The position numbers were made by a program, and so were the translations under genes. From Treponema sp. (GTDB lineage: Bacteria; Spirochaetota; Spirochaetia; Treponematales; Breznakiellaceae): DNA of 8,606 bases. The first letter of the stretch is position 1; the number at the start of each line of letters is the position of its first letter. Shown in pieces: positions 1-5,568 of the stretch. Below the pieces are notes generated by a model. It was given only the letters and a program-made list of their open reading frames with translations, had not been told where the DNA came from and did not search any database. The stretch spans positions 1 to 8,606 of the forward strand of contig JAITES010000092.1 in assembly GCA_031281925.1 (NCBI GenBank). Reading direction: 5' to 3'.

Positions 1-555
1 ATCGATATACACGATGCCCCGTTCCGCCGAAGCAATGTTCCCGCCCGCATTCTGAATCAGCTTGAGGAGGATATTTTCAACATCCTCACCCACATAACCG
101 GCCTCGGTGAGGGTAGTGGCATCGACAATGGCAAAGGGCACCTTGAGTTTACGGGCCAGAGTTTTGGCCAGGAGGGTTTTCCCCGTTCCTGTGGGGCCGA
201 TAAGAAGCACATTTGATTTTTCAATCTCGACATCATCCGGTTCCTGGGCAGGGTTGGCAATACGCTTGTAGTGATTGTACACCGCCACGGAGAGGGCCTT
301 CTTTGCCGCTTCCTGACCGATTATGTAGCTGTCAAGGTAAGTCTTGATCTCCCTGGGGGTGGGAATGTCGCCTGTAAACTGGGCCGCCAGTTCATGATCC
401 TCTTCGCTGAGGATCTTCCGGCAGACTTCGACACACTCATCGCAGATAAATATGTCCTTGGGCCCCGCAATAAGCCGCCGGGCCATTCCCGCGCTCTTGC
501 CGCAGAAAGAGCAGACACGCTCAAAATTGTTTGTGTTGTTACGAAACTTTGCCAT
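1..555 (-). CDS. clpX: ATP-dependent Clp protease ATP-binding subunit ClpX (3' part cut off by window edge)
   Basis: ClpX is the AAA+ unfoldase that feeds tagged or misfolded proteins into the cytoplasmic ClpP peptidase. Only the first 185 codons are in the window. The N-terminal zinc-binding domain shows C15, C18, C38 and C41 (C-x2-C and C-x2-C). The AAA+ domain shows Walker A GPTGTGKT at residues 120-127 and the substrate-gripping pore loop GYVG at 153-156. The last visible codon is D185, the first acidic residue of Walker B (IVYID), so the ATPase core and the ClpP-docking loop lie outside. The start ATG (555-553) lies inside the end of clpP, giving a 17-nt overlap. A good ribosome binding site (AAGGGAG, about 5 nt upstream) sits in the clpP coding sequence, which suggests coupled translation. 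Nothing looks broken; the truncation is only the window boundary. Confidence 0.97.
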   Translation of the reverse strand, partial: MAKFRNNTNNFERVCSFCGKSAGMARRLIAGPKDIFICDECVEVCRKILSEEDHELAAQFTGDIPTPREIKTYLDSYIIGQEAAKKALSVAVYNHYKRIANPAQEPDDVEIEKSNVLLIGPTGTGKTLLAKTLARKLKVPFAIVDATTLTEAGYVGEDVENILLKLIQNAGGNIASAERGIVYID

Positions 556-1153
556 GTTTCTCCCTTACCAGGACAGAATCTGCCGCTCCATAGCTTACCG
601 CATCCTGAGCCGACATGTAGAAATCCCGCTCCATATCCCGGGCGATTTCATCATAACTCTTGCCTGTGTGTTGTGCAAAATATTCAATGGTAAGCCGCTT
701 GAGGCGGATGATCTCCCTTGACTGTATACCGATGTCCCTGGCCTGTCCCTGGGCGCCGCCCCAGGGCTGGTGTATGAGTACCCTGGAAGAGGGAAGCACC
801 ATACGTTTTCCAGGCGCTCCGGCAACAAGAATGAGGGCCGCCATGCTGGCTGCCTGCCCCAGACATATCGTCTGTACATCACTTTTTACATACTGCATCG
901 TGTCGTAGATTGCAAGCCCGGCGGTAACGCTGCCGCCCGGAGAATTGATGTAGATGTTAATGTCTTTTTCCGTATCCTGTCCGTCGAGAAAGAGGAGTTG
1001 GGCTACAACAAGATCCGCGGTAATATCGTTTATTTCGCCGTCTATAAAGACGATCCGGTCTTTGAGGAGCCGGGAATAGATGTCATAGGAACGCTCTCCC
1101 TGGCCGCTCTGTTCGATAACATAAGGGACAAGGCTATTCATTTTTTCATTCAT
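539..1153 (-). CDS. clpP: ATP-dependent Clp protease proteolytic subunit ClpP
   Basis: This is the serine peptidase of the ClpXP machine, which forms a double heptameric barrel in the cytoplasm. At 204 residues it has the normal family length. The catalytic triad is visible: S103 in GQAASMAA, H128 in LIHQPWGG and D177 in MERDFYMSA. The conserved oxyanion-region motif INSPGGSVTAG is at about 69-79. The residue after the active-site Ser-Met is Ala, where the E. coli enzyme has Gly; this is a mild variation. The gene starts 9 nt after the tig stop and overlaps clpX by 17 nt, so the three form one tight operon. The ribosome binding site for the ATG at 1153 is weak (GGGT about 12 nt upstream). An in-frame ATG at 1141 is possible but has no better site. 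Translation may depend on ribosomes finishing tig. Confidence 0.97.
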   Translation of the reverse strand: MNEKMNSLVPYVIEQSGQGERSYDIYSRLLKDRIVFIDGEINDITADLVVAQLLFLDGQDTEKDINIYINSPGGSVTAGLAIYDTMQYVKSDVQTICLGQAASMAALILVAGAPGKRMVLPSSRVLIHQPWGGAQGQARDIGIQSREIIRLKRLTIEYFAQHTGKSYDEIARDMERDFYMSAQDAVSYGAADSVLVREKHGKVS

Positions 1154-1162
1154 AATTATAAT

Positions 1163-2536
1163 TTACCCATTATTACCCACGAGGTCGAGATAATTCATTT
1201 TTTTCCCCGGCTTCAGTGTATTTTCCGCCAGCAAAACATCGAAAAGTTTACGCTCCTTGATGTCTTCTTTCAGGTATTCTTTCATGGTGTCACCCTGATA
1301 GTACTTCTTGATCTCCTCTATCGGGCTTCCCATTTCCTCCGCCATGCGTTCAAATTCCTTTTCAACTTCATCGTCACTGGCTTCAAGCTTTTCCTGCTCA
1401 ATGAGGGTTTCCACAATAAGCCGGGAATGGAGAGCCCTGACAGCGTCGCTGCGCCAGCCTTCCTGAATGGTCTCCTTGCCGTTTCCATTGCCCGATTTTG
1501 CCATATTTGCGGTGAGGGCTTCCTCATCCACCCCGAACTGCCGGGCTAGGTTCCGCCAGCGGCCTTCAAGTTCAATCTGAATCATCGACTCCGGTACGTC
1601 CACAGGGGTGTTTTCCATTATTTTTTCCAGCAGCGCATTGATCTTCAGGTTTCTAAGCTGCTGTTCCAGGTTTCTGTTGAGCCGTTCCCGGATGCTGTTC
1701 TTGAGATCGTCAAGGGTCTTGTACTTTTCGTCCACATCCTGGGCCAGATCGTCGTCCAGTTCGGGGAGTTTCTTTTCCTTGAGCGCGGTAAGCGTTACCC
1801 GGAGCTTCCGGGTCTTGCCGGCAAGATCCTTGTCGCTGAAATCTTCAGGATATGTTTTGTCAAAGTCTCTGGTTTCACCCTTCTTTATCCCCACAATTTC
1901 ATCATCAAAATGATAGAGATTGTAACCTGAGCCCAGGGTAAAGGCAAAATCCTGCCGTTCCGAGCCGGGAATAACATTTCCCTCATCATCACGTTCGCAG
2001 TAGTTCACCGTAACTACATTGCCCTTTTCCGCGGCGTCTCCGTCATCACGGTCAAGTACAATGGCGTTCCGTTCCCGAAGCGCTTCCAGTTCCCGGTTGA
2101 GATCCTCGTCGCTTATGGAAGCATCGGGCGCCTCCGCTTCAATCCCCTTCCAGGCGTTTACCGTTACCTTGGGCAGCACATCGTAAACAACGGAAAATTT
2201 GAGATCCTGATCCAGATCCAGTTTCGGTTCATCCTGAACCCGGGGGGTAGAGTAGGGCAGGGGCCGGTCTTCCCTGGTAAAAGTTTCATCCTTAAAGATG
2301 TCGGTAATGGATTTTTCGATGATCCGCCCCAGGGCCTCTCCCTTCAGGGCTTCGCCGAATTTTCTGATCAACACCTCCCGGGGTACCTTTCCCCTGCGGA
2401 AGCCGGGCATCTGAACATTTTTGGTATAATCTTTCAGCAGATCGTCATACTGGGAGCGGACATCATCCTTTTCTACGGTGACGGTAAGTTTTACGCTTGA
2501 TTTTTCCAGCCGCTCAAGTTCTTTGCTTAAAGCCAT
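1163..2536 (-). CDS. tig: Trigger factor, ribosome-associated chaperone and peptidyl-prolyl isomerase
   Basis: Trigger factor binds the ribosome exit tunnel and shields nascent chains. The protein has 457 residues, close to the usual 430-460. The ribosome-binding signature GFRRGKVP is at residues 45-52 of the N-terminal domain. A FKBP-like isomerase domain follows at about 168-258 (starts near GNVVTVNY, contains FTLGSGYNLYHFDDEIVGIKKGE), and then the long helical substrate-cradle domain to the C-terminus. Two ATGs are close together (2542 and 2536). AAGGA directly abuts the first ATG but sits a proper 6 nt from the second, so I chose 2536. Nine nt separate its stop from clpP. No convincing promoter lies directly upstream and no T-tract terminator separates it from tRNA-Leu, so read-through from the tRNA promoter is plausible. 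I see no CIRCE-type heat-shock operator upstream. Confidence 0.96.
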   Translation of the reverse strand: MALSKELERLEKSSVKLTVTVEKDDVRSQYDDLLKDYTKNVQMPGFRRGKVPREVLIRKFGEALKGEALGRIIEKSITDIFKDETFTREDRPLPYSTPRVQDEPKLDLDQDLKFSVVYDVLPKVTVNAWKGIEAEAPDASISDEDLNRELEALRERNAIVLDRDDGDAAEKGNVVTVNYCERDDEGNVIPGSERQDFAFTLGSGYNLYHFDDEIVGIKKGETRDFDKTYPEDFSDKDLAGKTRKLRVTLTALKEKKLPELDDDLAQDVDEKYKTLDDLKNSIRERLNRNLEQQLRNLKINALLEKIMENTPVDVPESMIQIELEGRWRNLARQFGVDEEALTANMAKSGNGNGKETIQEGWRSDAVRALHSRLIVETLIEQEKLEASDDEVEKEFERMAEEMGSPIEEIKKYYQGDTMKEYLKEDIKERKLFDVLLAENTLKPGKKMNYLDLVGNNG

Positions 2537-2562
2537 GATCATTCCTTGTTATATAGAATACG

Positions 2563-2580
2563 TGCGAGAGAAGGGACTCG
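2563..2580 (-). repeat. 18-bp direct copy of the tRNA-Leu 3' end (att-like)
   Basis: The 18 bases are identical to 2709-2726, the last 18 nt of tRNA-Leu including the discriminator base. Identity stops exactly at the tRNA 3' terminus (base 2562 differs from 2708). Such exact tRNA-tail duplications are typical of integrase attachment sites. Here, however, the two copies are only 146 bp apart with no integrase between them, so this could be a scar or part of the composite repeat rather than an island boundary. Confidence 0.65.
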
Positions 2581-2700
2581 GCATCCGGCCCTCAGCGTCC
2601 TGCTTCGGGCTTCCGGCCCGCGGTTCGACCCTGCCGGCGCCATCCTGGCGCCTTTTCTTCCCGTTGGTCAGCGGGTCGAACCGTTCGAGTCCCTTCTTTC
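2563..2700 (-). repeat. Composite hairpin element built from copies of the tRNA-Leu 3' end, between tRNA-Leu and tig
   Basis: This stretch fills most of the 172-nt gap between tRNA-Leu and tig and holds no gene. Its ends are inverted copies of the neighbouring tRNA 3' end: AGAAGGGACTCG at 2569-2580 and CGAGTCCCTTCT at 2686-2697. Inside, CGGTTCGACCC (2621-2631) pairs with GGGTCGAACCG (2673-2683), enclosing a perfect GGCGCC hairpin (2636-2652). Three more small hairpins lie at 2606-2620, 2594-2604 and 2580-2590. Read on the minus strand, all four hairpins have 5-nt loops with GGA in the centre: AGGAT, CGGAA, AGGAC and CGGAT. The pattern suggests a structured RNA or a repeat family associated with tRNA genes. 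Function is unknown; I do not recognise a named family. Confidence 0.6.
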
Positions 2701-2729
2701 TTACTGCATGCGAGAGAAGGGACTCGAAC
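2683..2729 (-). repeat. 15-bp inverted repeat of the tRNA-Leu T-arm/3' end
   Basis: GTTCGAGTCCCTTCT at 2683-2697 is the perfect reverse complement of 2715-2729, which lies in the T-arm and acceptor 3' strand of tRNA-Leu. The spacer is 17 nt. In a primary transcript running past the tRNA, this long helix would compete with the normal T-arm and acceptor pairing. No T-tract follows it on the minus strand, so it is not an obvious intrinsic terminator. Confidence 0.75.
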
Positions 2730-2789
2730 CCTTAAGCCAAAGGCACCAGATCCTAAGTCTGGCGTGTCTACCAATTTCACCACTCTCGC
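2709..2789 (-). tRNA. tRNA-Leu (anticodon UAG)
   Basis: It folds as a long-variable-arm (class II) tRNA. The acceptor is GCGAGAG/CTCTCGC with discriminator A. The D-arm contains AATTGGTAGA. The anticodon stem CCAGA/TCTGG carries loop CTTAGGA, with the anticodon at 2753-2755. The variable arm is GCC-TTT-GGC, and the T-stem AAGGG/CCCTT has loop TTCGAGT. It is 81 nt long, and the 3' CCA is not encoded, so it would be added after processing. It reads CUN leucine codons. It sits between the transporter ATPase gene and tig on the same strand. Confidence 0.96.
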
Positions 2790-2823
2790 GTGGCGCCTTT
2801 GCAGAGGCTGATCCCTAAATACT

Positions 2824-2858
2824 GTCTGTCCATAAAGTCGGTTACTTTATAGCCAAAC
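2824..2858 (-). repeat. Imperfect copy of the 35-bp palindrome family, in the tRNA-Leu leader
   Basis: The arm GTCTGTCCATAAAGT (2824-2838) with loop CGGTT matches the perfect palindrome at 4719-4753 in opposite orientation. The other arm (2844-2858) differs from that copy at three positions in its outer half, so only the inner 7 bp (ATAAAGT/ACTTTAT) still pair. It looks like a partly decayed copy. It lies between the proposed promoter and tRNA-Leu. Confidence 0.75.
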
Positions 2859-2872
2859 TTCAAATTTAAGTA

Positions 2873-2902
2873 ATTTTACCGGAAACGGGGCGCCTTAATC
2901 AA
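2873..2902 (-). promoter_or_regulatory. Candidate sigma-70 promoter for tRNA-Leu, perhaps also tig-clpP-clpX
   Basis: On the minus strand, TTGATT (2902-2897) and TAAAAT (2878-2873) are separated by 18 bp, matching 4/6 and 5/6 of the consensus boxes. Transcription would begin near 2866, giving a leader of about 77 nt before tRNA-Leu. A weaker alternative is TTACTT/TATAAA with a 16-bp spacer (2873-2846), which overlaps the palindrome. Confidence 0.4.
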
Positions 2903-2903
2903 C

Positions 2904-2931
2904 AGCCTGCTAACGATGGAGGTGGCAGGCT
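2904..2931 (-). terminator. Weak hairpin over the stop codon of the transporter ATPase gene
   Basis: AGCCTGC (2904-2910) and GCAGGCT (2925-2931) form a 7-bp stem with a 14-nt loop covering the TAG stop. The sequence after it on the minus strand (TGTTGATTAAGG) is only slightly T-rich, so termination would be poor. It may simply mark the end of the transporter transcript or stabilise its 3' end. Confidence 0.25.
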
Positions 2932-4628
2932 ATTCCCCGGCTGCCTTCGGCTGTCCAGGAAGGGATCTCTTTCCGGCAGAGAGGCATGGCCTTCGGGCAG
3001 CGGCTCTGGAATACACAGCCTGAGGGGGGATTCAGGGGAGAGGGGGCCTCTCCGTTCAGCCGTATCCGTTCCCCGTTTTGACCGGGTATGGCCGAAAGCA
3101 GGGCTTCGGTGTAGGGGTGGAGGGGCCGCCTGAAAAGTTCATCCCGTTCCGCATGTTCCACGATACGGCCCAGGTACATCACCGCTACCCTGCGGGAAAC
3201 AGAACGCAGCACCCGCAGATCGTGGGAGATAAAGAGGGCGCTCATCTCTTCTTCCCGTTGAACGGCTGCAAAAAGCCTGAGAATCTCATCGCGGGTACCT
3301 GAATCAAGGGATGCCACAGGTTCATCCAGGATGAGCAGCTTCGACTTGAGGAGGAGGGCCCGTGCGATACAGAGCCGCTGGAGCTGGCCGCCTGAACATT
3401 CGCGGGGGTAGCGTCCATAGAATTCCCTGCCCAGGCCCGCACGTTCCAGGGCTTCAATTACCAGATTGAGCCGTTCCTTCCTGTCTTTGCCAATCCGGTG
3501 GATCTTCAGGGCTTCTTCAAGGGAGTTCCCCAGTCTGACATGGGGGGAAAGGCTCGAATACGGATCCTGGAAAACCATCTGCATCTCACGCCGCAGGGGG
3601 CGCAGATCCGTTTCCTTTAGTGTGCTGATGTCCCGGCCCTGAAAAAACACCGAACCCCTGTCCGGCTTGAGGAGCCGGGCCAGGGTACGGGCGAGGGTAC
3701 TCTTGCCGCAGCCGGATTCTCCCACAAGGCCCAGGGTCTCTCCTTCGCATATGCGGAGATCGACTCCTTCCACCGCATGCAGGATGGAAGTGCGGCCCTG
3801 TACTTTTCCGGTTTTGAAATACTTGGACAGCCCCTGCGCTTCAAGAACCATGCCGCTTCCCGGCCTGAAGCTGCCGGAGAGGCGGGAAAAGTTTTCTGTT
3901 TGAATCTTCGGCCTTTCCGCGGCAAGCCGGCCTTTTTCCAGAACCAGCGTCCGGCTGCAGTAGTCTGAAGCCAAAGCCCTGTCGTGGGTGATAAACAGCA
4001 CCGCCATACCCAGATCCTGCCTGAGTTTGGCAATCAGCTCCATGATCCTCGCCTGAACGCTGAGATCCAGCGCGGTGGCAGGCTCATCGGCTATGAGCAG
4101 CCGGGGATCTGAGGCAAGGGCCATGGCGATAAGGGCCCGCTGCCGCATTCCGCCTGAAAGCTCATGAGGAAACTGCATGAAACGTTTTGAAGGATCGGGA
4201 ATATCAACCCTGTTGAGGAGATCCAGCGCCCTTTCCGAAGCTTCCCTGCCTTTCAGTTTCCTGTGGAGTTTCAAAGACTCGACAATCTGGCTTCCGATGC
4301 TGAGTACCGGATTGAGGGCCCTCATGGCGTCCTGGCAGATCAGTGCAATGCGTCCGCCCCGGTAGTTTCTCATCTCCTGCCGGGAAATCTTCATAATGTC
4401 CCTTCCCTCAAAGATAACCTTTCCCGAGTAGGAAACCTGCTTCTCGTCATGAAGCCTCAGTATTGACTGTGCGGTTACCGTTTTCCCGGCGCCCGATCTG
4501 CCCAAAAGCCCCAGCATTTCACCCCGTTCCAGGGAAAAGGAGACTCTGTCGATAGCCTTTACAGGACCCTTTGGCGTATTAAAACTGGCCGAAAGATCCT
4601 GAATGTCAAGCAGGGGCGAAACGCTCAC
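2910..4628 (-). CDS. Dipeptide/oligopeptide ABC transporter, fused two-domain ATP-binding protein (DppD-DppF type)
   Basis: This protein powers peptide (or nickel/glutathione-like) import at the inner face of the cytoplasmic membrane. The 572 residues contain two complete ATPase domains in one chain. Domain 1 has Walker A GRSGAGKT (43-50), Q99, signature LSGGMRQ (157-163), Walker B LLIADEP (177-183) and switch H215. Domain 2 has GESGCGKS (303-310), Q354, signature CSGGQLQ (411-417), LLILDEP (431-437) and H469. The first signature residue of domain 2 is Cys rather than the usual Leu. The C-terminus has the oligopeptide-transporter extension (HPYTEALLSAIP) and four cysteines (538, 544, 551, 568), a pattern that in some OppD proteins holds an Fe-S cluster; that role here is inference. 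Start is GTG at 4628 with GGAGG 4 nt upstream. The usual two subunits are fused, as in GsiA or YejF. It probably serves the permeases upstream. Confidence 0.93.
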   Translation of the reverse strand: MSVSPLLDIQDLSASFNTPKGPVKAIDRVSFSLERGEMLGLLGRSGAGKTVTAQSILRLHDEKQVSYSGKVIFEGRDIMKISRQEMRNYRGGRIALICQDAMRALNPVLSIGSQIVESLKLHRKLKGREASERALDLLNRVDIPDPSKRFMQFPHELSGGMRQRALIAMALASDPRLLIADEPATALDLSVQARIMELIAKLRQDLGMAVLFITHDRALASDYCSRTLVLEKGRLAAERPKIQTENFSRLSGSFRPGSGMVLEAQGLSKYFKTGKVQGRTSILHAVEGVDLRICEGETLGLVGESGCGKSTLARTLARLLKPDRGSVFFQGRDISTLKETDLRPLRREMQMVFQDPYSSLSPHVRLGNSLEEALKIHRIGKDRKERLNLVIEALERAGLGREFYGRYPRECSGGQLQRLCIARALLLKSKLLILDEPVASLDSGTRDEILRLFAAVQREEEMSALFISHDLRVLRSVSRRVAVMYLGRIVEHAERDELFRRPLHPYTEALLSAIPGQNGERIRLNGEAPSPLNPPSGCVFQSRCPKAMPLCRKEIPSWTAEGSRGIACHLHR

Positions 4629-4647
4629 TGTTCCTCCAATTAATTAG

Positions 4648-4683
4648 AGTCTGTCTATAATGTAGACACATTATAGACAGACT
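4648..4683. repeat. Perfect 16-bp-arm palindrome in the 5' leader of the transporter ATPase gene
   Basis: The left arm 4648-4663 (AGTCTGTCTATAATGT) is perfectly complementary to 4668-4683 across a 4-nt AGAC loop. It ends 19 nt before the GTG start of the ATPase gene. Both strands contain TATAAT inside the arms, so it could also serve as a promoter -10 element, although I see no good -35 box. It has no T-tract. The arm is related to those at 4719-4753 and 2824-2858. Confidence 0.9.
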
Positions 4684-4718
4684 ACCTTAAAAACCGTATT
4701 TGCGTATGCAAATGCAAG

Positions 4719-4753
4719 GTCTGTCCATAAAGTAACCGACTTTATGGACAGAC
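4719..4753. repeat. Perfect 15-bp-arm palindrome immediately after the DppC-type permease stop
   Basis: GTCTGTCCATAAAGT (4719-4733) pairs perfectly with 4739-4753 around loop AACCG. One nucleotide separates it from the permease stop codon (4757-4755). A smaller inverted repeat, ATTTGC-GTAT-GCAAAT (4698-4713), lies between this palindrome and the one at 4648-4683. In an operon mRNA, these hairpins would lie between the permease and ATPase cistrons. They could protect the upstream mRNA end or partly attenuate the ATPase cistron, as REP-type elements do. Confidence 0.9.
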
Positions 4754-4754
4754 A

Positions 4755-5567
4755 CTAATTACTCTTTACAGGATTCAGGAGATCGCGTAAACCGTCTCCC
4801 AGAAGATTAAAACCCAGCACCGCAAGGCCGGTATACATACCGGGAAAGATTACCATCCATCGGGCCTGATAGATAACCCCCCGGGCTTCACTCAAAATAC
4901 TGCCCCAGCTCGGTTGGGGAACAGGTACCCCCGCGCCCAGAAAACTTAAAGAGGCTTCTGTAATGATCGAAGAGGCAAAGACAAAACTAAGCTGCACGAT
5001 GAGCGGAGACATGATATTCGGTACAATATGAAAAAGGATGATACGCCTTCTTCCCGCACCCAGAGCCTTCATCGCTTCGATGTAGGGTTCCTCCCTTACC
5101 ACCAGCGCGGCTCCCCGTACAAGGCGCGCCATGTTTGGCGTATATGCCAGCGAGAGGCAGAGGATCACATTCCACAGATCGGCTCCGAGAAGGCTCATCA
5201 TGGCGACTGCCAGAAGCACCGGGGGGATGGCTTTGACCCCGTCGCAGATCCTCATGAGAATTTTGTCCAGAAAACGATTGAGGCCGGCGGCAAGGCCGAG
5301 AAGCAGACCCAGCGTCCCGGTAATAAAGCCCACCGTAAAGGCCGCTGCCAGGGAGATTCCCGCTCCGTGAATCACCCGGGCACAGAGATCCCGTCCCAGA
5401 GTATCGGTGCCGAACCAGTGCAGGGCGGAAGGCCCCATGAGCCTCTCGTTTATGTTGATCGTATAGGCTGAAGTTTTCAGCAGCAGGGGCCCCAGCACGG
5501 CGCTGAGGATCATGAAAACGGTAATAAGGCTTCCGGTCAGAAGGCGGCGGTTTTTCAACATTTCCAT
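4755..5567 (-). CDS. Dipeptide/oligopeptide ABC transporter permease, DppC type
   Basis: This is one of the two membrane-spanning subunits forming the import channel. It has 270 residues. A first membrane segment is at about 11-30, followed by the DppC hallmark HWFGTDTLGRD (50-60), then further hydrophobic segments (about 70-97, 115-142, 188-212 and 238-258). The cytoplasmic EAA coupling loop runs through EEPYIEAMKALGAGRRRIILFHIVPN (159-184) and contacts the ATPase. An upstream in-frame extension would overlap the preceding gene. I chose ATG 5567 because it lies 1 nt after that gene's TGA and has GGGGA about 9 nt upstream; ATG 5561 is a close alternative. Translation is probably coupled to the DppB-type gene. 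A 126-nt spacer with two palindromes separates it from the ATPase gene. Confidence 0.94.
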   Translation of the reverse strand: MEMLKNRRLLTGSLITVFMILSAVLGPLLLKTSAYTININERLMGPSALHWFGTDTLGRDLCARVIHGAGISLAAAFTVGFITGTLGLLLGLAAGLNRFLDKILMRICDGVKAIPPVLLAVAMMSLLGADLWNVILCLSLAYTPNMARLVRGAALVVREEPYIEAMKALGAGRRRIILFHIVPNIMSPLIVQLSFVFASSIITEASLSFLGAGVPVPQPSWGSILSEARGVIYQARWMVIFPGMYTGLAVLGFNLLGDGLRDLLNPVKSN

Positions 5568-5568
5568 T

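Noticed and set aside
770..1549. 259-codon open frame on the plus strand across clpP and tig
   Set aside because: It is antisense to two clearly recognised genes, shows no family features, and is a codon-bias shadow.
2537..2562. Promoter directly before tig (TATATA near 2550)
   Set aside because: No -35 box at a workable distance, and the start site would fall almost at the ATG.
2636..2656. GGCGCC hairpin plus TTTT as a plus-strand terminator
   Set aside because: There is no plus-strand gene upstream and only four Ts follow; the hairpin fits better as part of the tRNA-linked element on the minus strand.
2563..2726. Genomic island bounded by tRNA-Leu attachment repeats
   Set aside because: The repeats are only 146 bp apart with no integrase or cargo, and an inverted copy is also present.
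2592..2783. Short open frames over the tRNA-Leu region (both strands)
   Set aside because: They translate tRNA and hairpin sequence and have no plausible start site or protein character.
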